A DNA stretch of 64,000 nucleotides, from assembly GCF_000472905.1 (NCBI RefSeq), contig NZ_AXAR01000001.1, positions 124,001 to 188,000 on the forward strand. The letters are read 5' to 3'. This document shows positions 43,886 to 53,353 of this stretch, piece after piece. Source of the stretch: Alicyclobacillus pomorum DSM 14955. GTDB lineage: Bacteria; Bacillota; Bacilli; Alicyclobacillales; Alicyclobacillaceae. The translations under genes were made by a program, and so were the position numbers. Below the pieces are notes generated by a model. That model searched no databases and was not told the DNA's origin. It was given only the letters and a program-made list of their open reading frames with translations. Within the stretch, counting starts at the first letter, position 1. Every line of letters starts with the position of its first letter.

Positions 43886-45070
43886 ATGAGTATGGAAAGA
43901 TTTTTGCGGGCCATTCCGTTGTCCGTGCAGCACGTGTTTGCGATGTTTGGATCCACAGTGTTGGTGCCGTTCCTCACTGGGCTGGATCCGGGAAGCACAC
44001 TGGTCGCGAGTGGCCTTGGCACGCTGATTTTTCATTTCATCACGCGAGGGAAGGTGCCGACGTACCTCGGCTCATCGTTTGCATTCATTGCACCGCTCAC
44101 TCTCTACGTGACAAAGAATCAGTCACCTGGACAAGCTGCGGCAGGTCTCATTGCTGTCTCCGTGGTGTACGCAGTGGTTTCGCTGCTTGTGGCCGCCTTT
44201 GGATTCCACCACATTCGCAGGATCATTCCGCCAGTCGTCGTTGGACCGGTCGTTTCCATCATCGGCTTGTCGCTCGCGACCACGGCGGTTACGAACATGG
44301 CTGCGAAGCACTGGGATGTCGCTATTGTCAGTCTCGTAGTGGCTATCGTCGCTTCGTTGGCTGGCCCCCGCCAAATGCGGATCATTCCTCTACTGATGGG
44401 CATTATTGTTGGGTATCTGTACGCTCTTGCGCGCGGGCTCGTTGATTTTTCCAGCTTGAGTAAAGCACCTGTGATTGCCGTTCCGCACTTTGTGTTGCCG
44501 CACTTCACAGGCGACGTGATTCTCGCGATGGCACCGATTGCGCTTGTGACCATCATCGAAGATCTCGGTCACATGTTCGTGTTGAACGAGATCATTCAGC
44601 GCGACGTGACAAAGAATCCTGGATTTTCCAGCATTCTGATTGGCAATGGCTTAGCCACAGCCGTGTCCGCGTTAATAGGTGGACCCGCTCAGACAACGTA
44701 CGCGGAGAACCTAGGGGTGCTTGCGATTACTCGCCAATTCTCCAGTCGCATCATCGAGGGTGCTGCTGTCATCGCCATCATCCTCGGATTGTTTGGCAAA
44801 GTGGGTGCCTTGATTCAGACCATTCCCACGCCTGTGATGGGTGGCATCAGCATTCTGTTGTTTGGCATGATTGCTGCCATGGGTATCCGCCATGTGATTG
44901 AAGAGAAGGTCAATCTTGCCAACATGAAGAACCTGGTTGTGGTCGCCATCATTTTCATCATCGGTGTCGGTTATCCGAACAACGGAATCGCGTACGCGAC
45001 GCTGGCCGGCCTGCTGGTATATTGGATCATTCCGGACTTTACAGTGGACAAAAAAGAGAACCACGAATGA
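43886..45070 (+). CDS. uraA: Uracil permease (NCS2 family)
   Basis: 394-aa, 14-helix nucleobase:cation symporter-2. The start PLSVQHVFAMFGSTVLVPFLTG, the helix-8 LGHMFVLNE-type region and especially GGPAQTTYAENLGVLAITR match UraA/PyrP uracil transporters rather than the xanthine/urate branch. The frame is open from 43856, but AAGGGGG at 43874-43880 fits ATG 43886. It is not linked to pyr genes here, and no PyrR-type leader was noticed upstream. A terminator follows 46 nt after the stop. Confidence 0.88.
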   Translation: MSMERFLRAIPLSVQHVFAMFGSTVLVPFLTGLDPGSTLVASGLGTLIFHFITRGKVPTYLGSSFAFIAPLTLYVTKNQSPGQAAAGLIAVSVVYAVVSLLVAAFGFHHIRRIIPPVVVGPVVSIIGLSLATTAVTNMAAKHWDVAIVSLVVAIVASLAGPRQMRIIPLLMGIIVGYLYALARGLVDFSSLSKAPVIAVPHFVLPHFTGDVILAMAPIALVTIIEDLGHMFVLNEIIQRDVTKNPGFSSILIGNGLATAVSALIGGPAQTTYAENLGVLAITRQFSSRIIEGAAVIAIILGLFGKVGALIQTIPTPVMGGISILLFGMIAAMGIRHVIEEKVNLANMKNLVVVAIIFIIGVGYPNNGIAYATLAGLLVYWIIPDFTVDKKENHE

Positions 45071-45116
45071 GTGACGTGGTGATTTTCATTGGGACATGGC
45101 ATAGAAGTGACCGGAC

Positions 45117-45152
45117 AAAGCGGATGGGTCCATCGTCGACCCGTCCGCTTTT
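45117..45152 (+). terminator. Terminator after uraA
   Basis: AAAGCGGATGGGTC (45117-45130) pairs with GACCCGTCCGCTTT (45138-45151) with one G-T pair, loop CATCGTC, and a short T-run. Confidence 0.88.
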
Positions 45153-45246
45153 ATCGTATTGACCGATGTTTCGCGCGTGTAATCAAAGCGTCGTCGGGGT
45201 ACCCTACATGTTGGTTCGGGTCCGCCATCAGCGGAGGGAGATGCCG

Positions 45247-45444
45247 ATGACATCGAGGAGAAAGTCGATTGGACGCGGTGACGAAGCTTCAGGGCCTGTA
45301 ATGGACCCACTCGCGAGTCAAAGTATGGCTCGCGGCGAAAGTGTGGAGAAGCTGATGAACCATCGCTTTGGCACTCCTGAACAGGGCAAGTACTCGCGCC
45401 GGCTTGGTGGCGAGTACGGATCTTCCGTCAGCAACTTGCAGTAG
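45247..45444 (+). CDS. Small basic hypothetical protein
   Basis: 65-aa hydrophilic protein beginning MTSRRKSIGRGDEAS and ending with YSRRLGGEYGSSVSN. It is rich in Arg, Gly and Ser and is probably unstructured or nucleic-acid binding. GGAGGGAG at 45234-45240 is 6 nt before ATG 45247; the earlier ATG 45241 is too close. It has terminators on both sides. No family was recognised; size and composition would fit a spore-associated small protein, but there is no direct evidence. Confidence 0.5.
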   Translation: MTSRRKSIGRGDEASGPVMDPLASQSMARGESVEKLMNHRFGTPEQGKYSRRLGGEYGSSVSNLQ

Positions 45445-45506
45445 TTGCAGTCGCACAGTTTGCGTCTTGATTCAAAAGTCAGACGAAAACGGCGGCACCC
45501 TAACCG

Positions 45507-45537
45507 ATTCACCCCCGGGCTATGTCCGGGGGTGAAT
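45507..45537 (+). terminator. Strong hairpin after the small basic protein gene
   Basis: ATTCACCCCCGG (45507-45518) and CCGGGGGTGAAT (45526-45537) form 12 perfect pairs with loop GCTATGT. No T-run follows. Confidence 0.55.
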
Positions 45538-45664
45538 GAGCTCAGGGATCTGTCGTTTCTACCCGCGATTCAACGAGGCGTAGTTTTTCCGGTATACTTG
45601 AGATCATGGGGCCATGATATGATGATGTTCAGGGCGAGTCCAACCTGTCGCTGAAGGAGTTTCT

Positions 45665-46837
45665 ATGAAAAAGCCGCTTGTATTGTACTGTATCAGCGAG
45701 GTGTTTCTCAGTCTCGGTCTGGGGATTGTACTCTACGCGCTCCCGTTTTTATATAAATCGGCCGGGTTATCTGATGCGACCATTGGATTGCTCTTGGCCA
45801 CCAATGCTGCGGTGTCGGGCGTTTCTGCACTGTTGCTCGGATCTGTTGCGGACCGAATTGGCGCCTCCAAAGTTGTGAAAATTGCTACATTGCTGCTGGG
45901 ATTGAGCTATCTATTCACGGCATTCGGTCACCGTGCCTCGATGTGGCTTGTCACATCAAGTGTGTCCGGGCTAGGCGGTGCATTGCTCACCTCGACGGAG
46001 AACGTGGTGCTCACCGCGTTGACGCAGAACCAGGAGAAGGCGCGTCTACTTAGTCGATTTTTCGCCATGTACACGTTTGTGATGGGCGTTGGATCCATTG
46101 TGGCGGGCCCCATTTGCGCGTACGCATCGTACCGGGTCGCGATATTCCTCGGAGCGGCCATTGCCCTTGTGGCTCCTGTCATTCGATACTTTGTCCGAGT
46201 GGAAGATGTCACATCGTCGCGAATGTTCAAATTGCCTTCCCGAAGGCTGCTGGCGATGTGCGCGTACGCGATGATCTTCGGGATTGCCACCGGGCTGTTT
46301 AATCCGTTTGCGACGCTGATTTTGAAGGCCCAGTTCGGCATTGGTGACAACATCGTCGCGCCCATTTCCGCAGCATCCACGCTGATGATGTCGCTGGGGG
46401 GCTTTGCCGTGGCGCCATTGCTTCGCCACCTCAAGCATGAACGGACGCTGTTGCTCAGCTTTGCGCTATCCATCGTCTTTACGTTGGGGCTTGGATTACT
46501 CGGGAACGTGTACGCGTTCTCGGGACTGTATCTGTTGCGGACGGCGTCAACCAGCGTTCCCGGGTCTATTGTGGATGCGACGTTCCTGAACATCACCACG
46601 CCGACGGAGTACTCACAGATGTTCGGGGTGCGTATTTTCGGCAACAATGTCGGAACAGCCATTGGATCTCTTGGAGGAGGATATTTGTTGACCAACGCAG
46701 GGCGTAGCGTCCTCTACGCCACGTCAGCCGTAGTGTTCGCTGTCGCGTGTACCTATCTGATGATCCTGCTCCGCAAACTGCGTCACACAAGTGCCATGAC
46801 GTCGGTCCCTTTGCAGGATTCGTCGATGTCTAAGTAG
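45665..46837 (+). CDS. MFS transporter
   Basis: 390-aa, 12-helix major facilitator. A loop 2-3 motif GSVADRIGASKVVK resembles MFS motif A, and a large middle loop (about residues 180-195) divides the halves. It resembles drug-efflux-type MFS proteins, but the substrate cannot be read. GAAGGAG lies before ATG 45665. A UPF0178 gene begins 10 nt after the stop, so the two are likely co-transcribed. Confidence 0.83.
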   Translation: MKKPLVLYCISEVFLSLGLGIVLYALPFLYKSAGLSDATIGLLLATNAAVSGVSALLLGSVADRIGASKVVKIATLLLGLSYLFTAFGHRASMWLVTSSVSGLGGALLTSTENVVLTALTQNQEKARLLSRFFAMYTFVMGVGSIVAGPICAYASYRVAIFLGAAIALVAPVIRYFVRVEDVTSSRMFKLPSRRLLAMCAYAMIFGIATGLFNPFATLILKAQFGIGDNIVAPISAASTLMMSLGGFAVAPLLRHLKHERTLLLSFALSIVFTLGLGLLGNVYAFSGLYLLRTASTSVPGSIVDATFLNITTPTEYSQMFGVRIFGNNVGTAIGSLGGGYLLTNAGRSVLYATSAVVFAVACTYLMILLRKLRHTSAMTSVPLQDSSMSK

Positions 46838-46847
46838 GAGGAATTGG

Positions 46848-47312
46848 ATGTTGCTTGAGGTGTTTGTAGATGCCGACGCCATGCCCCGGGACGCCTTGCA
46901 GACCATCCTGAAGATGGCACCCGAACATGGCGCTCGGGTGGTGACCGTGAGTTCCATCGCACACGACGTTAGGTCGCAAGAACACATCACCGTGGATTCC
47001 TCGCCGCAGGCGACGGACATGAAGATCATCAGCCTCATCCAACGTCGGGGCAGCACACTGGTCATCACCCAGGACTACGGCTTGGCTGCACTTGCGCTCG
47101 GGAAAGGTGCAGCGGCTCTATCTCCGACAGGTTTAGAATTTACCGACCAGAACATCGACCGATTGTTATTGGAACGCGAGTTGAGTGCGAAACAACGACG
47201 AGCCACTGGCCGCAGCAAAGGTCCAAAGGCGCGGACGGAGGCGGATGGAGAAAGGTTCCGTGATGCGTTGCAGCGCATCCTGGAAAGGTTGTCGCCCGGA
47301 GCATCGAGGTAA
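46848..47312 (+). CDS. yqxD: UPF0178 (DUF188) family protein, YaiI/YqxD-like
   Basis: 154-aa protein of the DUF188 family, which has a PIN-like fold and is suspected to be a nuclease. Start region VFVDADAMPRDALQTIL, the central TQDYGLAALALGKGA and the FTDQNIDRLL segment are family hallmarks, with acidic residues (Asp8, Asp10) that could bind metal. GGAGGAATTGG precedes ATG 46848. The basic C-terminal tail (KQRRATGRSKGPKAR) may contact nucleic acid. Function is unproven. Confidence 0.83.
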   Translation: MLLEVFVDADAMPRDALQTILKMAPEHGARVVTVSSIAHDVRSQEHITVDSSPQATDMKIISLIQRRGSTLVITQDYGLAALALGKGAAALSPTGLEFTDQNIDRLLLERELSAKQRRATGRSKGPKARTEADGERFRDALQRILERLSPGASR

Positions 47313-47503
47313 CCCACAACCATTTTCGGGCACACGCGTGTGATCCAGAACATCATCTGGGTGCAACATCTGACGAAATGACATCTACGCTAGTGATGGC
47401 CGTTTCGGGGTGTGTCAACTCCTGAATCAATAGGTTTTCGAGGCGTTCGATATACGTGGTTTCACATTGCTGTTCCAACAATGGCGTGTGAAGACATGTG
47501 CGC

Positions 47504-47923
47504 TCACCCTTTTTCTACCCATTGTCCATCGGGGGGATCCGGAAACGCTTTGTGTGAGCAATTGCACCACATGGAAGGATAACGATGCTCCGAAAAGCGC
47601 ACTTTCCCGCAATGACTGCAGCGGTATCTGACCGCAGGTGTAACCTTCACCACCAGTCCCGTTTCCGATGGTGCCTGAGTTAAGGAACTTGGAGACCAGT
47701 GCACTGGCAGGGTCTCCACCTGCTGCTCGCGGGTAGGGAACTGAACGACGACTTTTTTCCCCTCCGCATTGAAAAAGGTTCGCTTTCCACCGTAGTGCTT
47801 CACGGCGTTGTGCCGGGAGGCAGCTTCCACATAGTGGACGAAAACGGTACCGGATGTGTCAGTGTTCGCATCCCCGCATGCAGTTCCTGTTAATCGGTAC
47901 CATCGGAATGGGGTGGATGTCAT
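47504..47923 (-). CDS. Hypothetical protein with cysteine-rich C-terminus
   Basis: 139-aa protein. The C-terminal part has CSHCG and, about 17 residues later, CNC, a spacing that could bind zinc; the N-terminal half is mixed alpha/beta and polar. AGGTGAT at 47931-47937 (plus-strand coordinates), a 7-base ribosome binding match, is 7 nt before ATG 47923, which supports it as a real gene; earlier in-frame ATGs lie upstream of or inside that site. Not recognised as any family. It is transcribed alone. Confidence 0.5.
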   Translation of the reverse strand: MTSTPFRWYRLTGTACGDANTDTSGTVFVHYVEAASRHNAVKHYGGKRTFFNAEGKKVVVQFPTREQQVETLPVHWSPSSLTQAPSETGLVVKVTPAVRYRCSHCGKVRFSEHRYPSMWCNCSHKAFPDPPDGQWVEKG

Positions 47924-48068
47924 GGTGGTCATCACCTGCTTCATTGCGTTTCGAAGAAATAGACGAAATCATGGGCGTGAACGTCACACGTTTTACTGTG
48001 AAATTTTTGTGATGAGCTTTGTGTAGAGTGTACGCCCCATCGTCGCAAGTCATGCCGCAGTTGCGCCT

Positions 48069-49370
48069 TTACGGTTGTTCAACTGGTTCCACGGAAGATA
48101 CGGCAGCGTACTCCGCCGCGCTAGCCCCCGCCAAATGTCCGGTGGAAAACGCCACCGTGATATTGTAGCCGCCGGTGTGTGCGTGAACGTCCATCACTTC
48201 GCCGCAGAAAAACAGTCCTTTACACACTTTGGATGCCATCGTCCTTGGATCAATTTCTTTCACGGACACGCCTCCGCCGGTGACGGTGGCTTGAGCCAAC
48301 GGTAGGGTACCGGTTATCGCCACGGGGAACCGCTTCGTCTGTTTCGCAACCTCCTCCAACTTGACATTCTGGATGTCTGTCATCGGGATATCTCTGGCGA
48401 TGCCGAGCGTCTCGAGCACTACATGCGCCAGTCGCTCAGGGAGCAAATCTGACAAGACGTTACTGAGATGACGCTTCGGTTGTGCGGATTTGCGATGAAA
48501 CAGTTCATCCACCAACTCCTGAAGACTGCGTTCGGGGTGCCCATCCACCTGAGCAAGTAACCGTATCCCAGGCCGCTTGCGATGTGTCGTGGATACATAG
48601 TGACTGCAGCGCAAAGCCACAGGGCCACTGAGCCCAAAGTGGGTGAACAACAGGTCTCCATGTTCGACGGTGAGCTTTTTCTTCCTATCATCAAGAAGGG
48701 TGACCGTTGTGTTGCGGACGGACAACCCTTGCAGTGCGCGTTTGCGGATGAACCATTCGTCGCTGGTCAGTGGGACTTCCGTGGGATACGGCGGCACAAT
48801 GGTGTGTCCCACAGCTCGCGCCCAAGGATACGCGTCACCGGTGCTTCCCGTCTTGGGAACGCTGCAACCGCCAGTGGCTATCACAACGGCTTTCGCTGCG
48901 ACCAACGCGTGGCGATGGGTGGACACGCCTGCAATGCGGCCGTTGTCTGTCACCAGGCCTGTCACGGGGCAGTTCTCCCAAATCTCCACTCCCACATCGT
49001 ACACTTTGTTGACCAGCGCCTGTACCACGGTGGCCGCTTTATCAGTGACCGGAAAGACGCGGCCTCTGTCCTCTTCTTTCAGCCTGATGCCTAATCCTTC
49101 GAAAAATGCCCAGACATCTTCGTTGGAAAAACGGTGCAAGGCAGAGTGTAGGAAGCGGCCGTTACCCGGAATGTTTTGTATCAATTCTGGCAACGGCTTT
49201 GCATTCGTGACGTTGCAGCGGCCGCCGCCAGAAATACCAAGTTTTCGTCCAAGTTTGTTTCCCTTTTCAATCAGCAGGGTGGAGGCGCCGGATGTTTGAG
49301 CCGCGATGCTTGCCATCAACCCCGCTGGACCTCCACCTACCACAATCACGTCAAATGCTGGCGTTACCAT
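48069..49370 (-). CDS. NAD(P)/FAD-dependent oxidoreductase, HI0933/BaiN-like
   Basis: 433-aa flavoprotein. FAD motif VVGGGPAGLMASI at the N-terminus, then GNKLGRKLGISGGGRCNVTNA (in parts GRKLGISGGGRCN) and the C-terminal FFCGEVMDVHAHTGGYNI. This is the HI0933/YtfP (BaiN/RdsA) family; some members reduce bile-acid intermediates, most have unknown substrates. The frame is open from 49643, but the N-terminal 91 codons do not fit the family, and GAGGA precedes ATG 49370. It is divergent from the alcohol dehydrogenase gene. Confidence 0.88.
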   Translation of the reverse strand: MVTPAFDVIVVGGGPAGLMASIAAQTSGASTLLIEKGNKLGRKLGISGGGRCNVTNAKPLPELIQNIPGNGRFLHSALHRFSNEDVWAFFEGLGIRLKEEDRGRVFPVTDKAATVVQALVNKVYDVGVEIWENCPVTGLVTDNGRIAGVSTHRHALVAAKAVVIATGGCSVPKTGSTGDAYPWARAVGHTIVPPYPTEVPLTSDEWFIRKRALQGLSVRNTTVTLLDDRKKKLTVEHGDLLFTHFGLSGPVALRCSHYVSTTHRKRPGIRLLAQVDGHPERSLQELVDELFHRKSAQPKRHLSNVLSDLLPERLAHVVLETLGIARDIPMTDIQNVKLEEVAKQTKRFPVAITGTLPLAQATVTGGGVSVKEIDPRTMASKVCKGLFFCGEVMDVHAHTGGYNITVAFSTGHLAGASAAEYAAVSSVEPVEQP

Positions 49371-49633
49371 GTGCTCATTCCTCATTTCGTGCTGTACCAT
49401 CCACAGTGTACCCTGCGGTGGGCTGAAATGCCACGTCTGAGGATGCACGGAGAGGAGGCGCGGATGGTCCCCTGCGATTTCAACATCGACGCCCATTTCG
49501 GTACAATATAGGAGCACCATGTGTTGCCACTGGGCAGGTTTCATCAGCGATTTGCAAAACGTGAGCAACATCTCGTCGTGCTGCACCACGCTCGTGTCAT
49601 TTTGCAAATCGGTTACATAGGAGGGGTTTCGGA

Positions 49634-50803
49634 ATGAATCCATTTAAGTTTTATAACCCGACCACACTGTACTATGGAAAGGGACAAATCGAAGCGCACC
49701 TGGCCGAGGAAGTGACAAAGTATGGAAAGAAAGTGCTGTTGGTCTACGGCGGGGGCAGCATCAAGCGGTTTGGACTCTACGACAAGGTGGTCGGCATTTT
49801 GCAGAACGCCGGCGTCGAGATTTTCGAATTGCCTGGTGTTGAGCCGAATCCACGGTTGACGACCGTGTACAAGGGGATTGATATCTGCCGCAAAGAAGGC
49901 GTCGACCTGGTCCTGGCGGTCGGTGGCGGATCCGTACTCGACTGCTCGAAAGCGATTGCCATGGGCGTCAAGTTTGACGGCGATGTATGGGATGTGTATC
50001 AACGCAAAGTACAGGCCCATGACGCATTACCGCTCGGCACCATCCTCACGCTTGCCGCAACAGGGTCTGAGATGAACGCAGGTGGCGTCATTACCAATTG
50101 GGAGACCAAAGAGAAACTGGGTGGCGGAGCCGCTCCGTATACGTTCCCGAAGTTTTCGTTTTGCGATCCAGAGAATACCTTCACAGTCCCGCGCGACCAG
50201 ACCGTGTACGGGATTTGCGATATGCTCATGCACAGCTTTGAGCACTACTTCCACCCAACGCCCAATACGCCGTTGCAGCAACATCTCATTGAAGCGGTCA
50301 TCACGACAATTATTGAAAATGCACATGCAGTGCTCGAAAACCCGACCGACTACGACGCACGCGAGACCATCATGTACTGTAGCACGATGGCCTTGAACGG
50401 GATGATCAGCATGGGCTTGGAGGGCGACTGGGCGAGCCATAAGATTGAACACGAAATCAGTGCGATTTACGATATTCCGCACGGGGGTGGATTGGCCATC
50501 ATCTGTCCGAACTGGATGGAGTACGTGATGGATACGAATCCAGAGCGCTTCGCCAACCTCGCCGTACGCGTCTTCAAGGTCAATCCAGAAGGAAAGTCGC
50601 AGGAAGAGTTGGCTCGGCTGGCGATTGACAAAGTGCGCGAGTTCTTCAAGTCCATCGGCGCTCCGACGCGACTGGCTGACTACAACATCGGGGACGAGCA
50701 TTTGGAACGCATGGCCGAACAGGCGGTTCGCTTTGAGCCGATTGGTCACTTTAAGAAACTCGGCAAGGAGGACGTATTGGCGATTCTCCGGAAGTGCTTG
50801 TAG
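49634..50803 (+). CDS. Iron-containing alcohol dehydrogenase (YugJ/BdhA-like)
   Basis: 389-aa group III alcohol dehydrogenase, NAD(P)-dependent butanol-dehydrogenase type. Cofactor motif [11 protein letters not shown]; metal ligands expected in [12 protein letters not shown] (Asp and His) and [21 protein letters not shown] (His pair; shown in part as [14 protein letters not shown]). GGAGGGG lies before ATG 49634. It is a single gene with a strong bidirectional terminator. Physiological substrate probably an aldehyde or alcohol of 2-4 carbons, by family. Confidence 0.9.
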   Translation: MNPFKFYNPTTLYYGKGQIEAHLAEEVTKYGKKVLLVYGGGSIKRFGLYDKVVGILQNAGVEIFELPGVEPNPRLTTVYKGIDICRKEGVDLVLAVGGGSVLDCSKAIAMGVKFDGDVWDVYQRKVQAHDALPLGTILTLAATGSEMNAGGVITNWETKEKLGGGAAPYTFPKFSFCDPENTFTVPRDQTVYGICDMLMHSFEHYFHPTPNTPLQQHLIEAVITTIIENAHAVLENPTDYDARETIMYCSTMALNGMISMGLEGDWASHKIEHEISAIYDIPHGGGLAIICPNWMEYVMDTNPERFANLAVRVFKVNPEGKSQEELARLAIDKVREFFKSIGAPTRLADYNIGDEHLERMAEQAVRFEPIGHFKKLGKEDVLAILRKCL

Positions 50804-50835
50804 TTCCAAGCGTCATCTCGGTGAACCGTATGATA

Positions 50836-50874
50836 AAGCCTACGCGGGGATCACACCCCGCGTAGGCTTGTTTT
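50836..50874. terminator. Bidirectional terminator between alcohol dehydrogenase and PBP genes
   Basis: AAGCCTACGCGGGG (50836-50849) pairs perfectly with CCCCGCGTAGGCTT (50856-50869), 14 bp, with T-rich tails on both strands. It touches the end of the converging PBP gene. Confidence 0.9.
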
Positions 50875-52987
50875 ACTGCGTATTTTCGGGCTGCTTGTAG
50901 GCAGGTGAATCAAACCAACTGGATGGAATGCTCGAGTTGATCCACTGGTTTTGCGGGAAGAACTCGTGATGTTCTTTGAAGTAGTCGTCCATCATCTGAC
51001 GAGCGATGGGCACCGCAGTGACGGCACCGTAGCCGGCACCAGGCACCATGACTGCCACCGCCACCTGCGGGTTGTCGTACGGGGCATAACCGATAAACAC
51101 GGAGTTGTTGACTTTATGACCATTCATACTGATTTCCGCCGTACCCGTTTTCCCGGCCGCTTTGTAAGGCGCATTGCCGAATACAGGGTACGCTGTCCCG
51201 TCCGATTCGTTGCACGCGTCGTACATCCCTTGTTGCACAATGCTCAGGTAGGTTGGGTTTAAGTTCAACTGCTGTAGCACTTTCGTCTGATAGGTCTGTA
51301 TCGGCTTGGCGTTTGTGCCTTGTAAAGTTTGCTCCATTCCCGGTGGATAGACGGCTTTCAACAGGTGAAGTTGAAGTTTCTTGCCGTTATTCGCAATCGT
51401 GGAAACGTACTCCGCCAATTGAATGGGCGTAAATTGCTGAGACTGACCGAATGCCATGAATGCCAAGTCAGCCGGTGAACCGTAATTCGGAAACGATCCT
51501 GTCGTTTGCAGACTCTTTTCTACCTTTGGCACATCGATTGGCACGGTCTGTCCGTTGTTCTCCATGTAGAAACGCCCGGCCACTTCCCCTAATAGGTCTA
51601 TGCCTGTCTTCACACCGAGTCCGAATCGCATCTCACCTTGAATCAAGGTCATCAGACCTTTGATGAAGTAGGTGTTACGCCACGTCTGTAAGTTTCCGCC
51701 GTCCGGGTAACCACCACTTGTCGGGGAGCTGCCGAACCAGTGCCCTAGATTCAGCCCGAGGGTGTAGAAGAACCTGTCGTCAGAAACTGCGATGGCGCGC
51801 GTGTCACTCACGGGTCCGTACGACGCGTCCTCGGGCATTCTAAATGTACCGATGTATTGGTAGTTCGGAGAGTCGTCGAAGATGGTGTCCGGCGTCACGA
51901 CACCGTGCTCTAAACCTGTCAACAAGTTGGCCGGCTTTACCGTCGAACCAGGATAGAGCGGGCTTTGAATCACGTTGTTGAGTTGTGCACCTGAGCTTTT
52001 CAAATACTGCGCGTGTTTCAAGAAGTCGCCGTTGATGAACCAGTTGGGGTCGTAGTACGGGTAGCTCACCATGGCCAGTACTCCGCCGGTTTTGAGATCA
52101 ATCATTACGGCTGCACCGTCGGTAATTTGGGTATTGTTTTGGCTTTCGTACGACTGAATTGCGTTCAATACGGCGTTTTGCGCATCTGCTTGCAAGGTGC
52201 CATCCAGCGTCAACTGAATGTTGTCGCCAGCAACCGGCGGTGGATCATACCCCAGGTTTTCCGTGGTGTCGTTGAGCAAGTTCACTTGCTGCGCTTGGTA
52301 ACCAACTTTTCCTTGTAAGTACTGTTCATAAACGCGCTCAATGCCCGTTTCACCGACTTGTTGGATGCGAAGGTAGTGTTTCTGGTTTAAAAAGTAGTTT
52401 TGGTCATTTGACAAAATCGGTCCGACGTAGCCCAGGACTTGTGCAGCGAGATCGCCATAGGGGTAGACGCGCTGACCGTTCATTTGCACGCTAATTCCAG
52501 GAAGGTCGCTATGATGTTCGCCGATGAACGAAAGCTGTGCCTCCGTCACTTTGTCGTTGGCAAACAACCGCACGGTGGCGTCTTGTGGCAACGCACTCAT
52601 CTGGTTCACGACGTCTTGTGGCGTCGTATGAAATACCGGTGCCAAAATGTCTGCCATCTTTTGAATCATTTGCGGGCTGTCGTTGACGTGCTTGATACGA
52701 GTCAGGTAAACGTTGTACGTCGGTTGGTTGTACGCAATCAAATTTCCGTTGGTGTCGTAGATTCGACCGCGTGCAGGCAAGGTGGGGACCAATTGCATGG
52801 AGTAATTCATGGCTTGTGCACGCATGTTGGCACCTTGTGAAATTTGCAAGTATCCTAGTCGCAAGATCAGCGACGAAAACGACAGGAACACCAACCCGTA
52901 CAGGACGTTCACACGAAATACTTGGGACCGTTTTCCACGCTGGGTTGGTTCCTCCTTGAACTTAGACTTTCTTCGCAGGCGTTTCAT
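50873..52987 (-). CDS. Class B penicillin-binding protein (PBP2-like transpeptidase)
   Basis: 704-aa peptidoglycan transpeptidase. It has a basic cytoplasmic tail, one membrane anchor (about 27-50), a dimerisation domain (PARGRIYDTNGNLIAYN) and the transpeptidase domain with active-site STVK (Ser348-Lys351) and KTGTA (613-617). The middle SxN motif, expected where AIAVSDDRFFYTLG is found, reads SDD (402-404), so its Asn is replaced by Asp. A GGGGAGAGG site precedes ATG 52987. It acts on the outer membrane face in elongation, sporulation or spore cortex; the precise PBP type is not decided. Monocistronic. Confidence 0.88.
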   Translation of the reverse strand: MKRLRRKSKFKEEPTQRGKRSQVFRVNVLYGLVFLSFSSLILRLGYLQISQGANMRAQAMNYSMQLVPTLPARGRIYDTNGNLIAYNQPTYNVYLTRIKHVNDSPQMIQKMADILAPVFHTTPQDVVNQMSALPQDATVRLFANDKVTEAQLSFIGEHHSDLPGISVQMNGQRVYPYGDLAAQVLGYVGPILSNDQNYFLNQKHYLRIQQVGETGIERVYEQYLQGKVGYQAQQVNLLNDTTENLGYDPPPVAGDNIQLTLDGTLQADAQNAVLNAIQSYESQNNTQITDGAAVMIDLKTGGVLAMVSYPYYDPNWFINGDFLKHAQYLKSSGAQLNNVIQSPLYPGSTVKPANLLTGLEHGVVTPDTIFDDSPNYQYIGTFRMPEDASYGPVSDTRAIAVSDDRFFYTLGLNLGHWFGSSPTSGGYPDGGNLQTWRNTYFIKGLMTLIQGEMRFGLGVKTGIDLLGEVAGRFYMENNGQTVPIDVPKVEKSLQTTGSFPNYGSPADLAFMAFGQSQQFTPIQLAEYVSTIANNGKKLQLHLLKAVYPPGMEQTLQGTNAKPIQTYQTKVLQQLNLNPTYLSIVQQGMYDACNESDGTAYPVFGNAPYKAAGKTGTAEISMNGHKVNNSVFIGYAPYDNPQVAVAVMVPGAGYGAVTAVPIARQMMDDYFKEHHEFFPQNQWINSSIPSSWFDSPAYKQPENTQ

Positions 52988-53353
52988 GTCTGCTCAACCT
53001 CTCCCCGGTGTATTCTCTTGACTCTATCACCGTTTACGAGTCCCCATGAGCGCTCGACACCTCGGGCATTGACTATCATACATGGTGTGAGGCAATGTAG
53101 ACACACGTCGAAGCCCCAATACCTGGTGCACAGTACGAGGCGGGACGATGGTCAAAAATTTCCTGTTATCTGTAAGGGTTTCTAGTTAATTTCACATTAT
53201 CAACACGTGCCTACATTTTCAACACGTTGTTCCACTTGATGAGATTCTAGAATATGGATAAAATTTTTCAGCTAGCGTACTAACAATTCACAGTAAACAC
53301 AAACGGTGTACTCGACAGATCGGGTACACCGTTTGTTGCAACACTCCACAGGA
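52988..53353. other. Intergenic region with paired CAACACGT repeats
   Basis: 366 bp between two minus-strand genes. It contains the rocB terminator (53301-53334) and an AT-rich stretch with two direct copies of CAACACGT (53201-53208 and 53220-53227), 19 bp apart, in the upstream region of the PBP gene. No protein gene is supported; a clear promoter pair was not found. Confidence 0.4.
53301..53334 (-). terminator. Terminator of the RocB-like gene
   Basis: AAACGGTGTAC (53301-53311) pairs with GTACACCGTTT (53324-53334), with four further inner pairs and a CAGA loop. The tail on the minus strand is only moderately T-rich. Confidence 0.75.
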
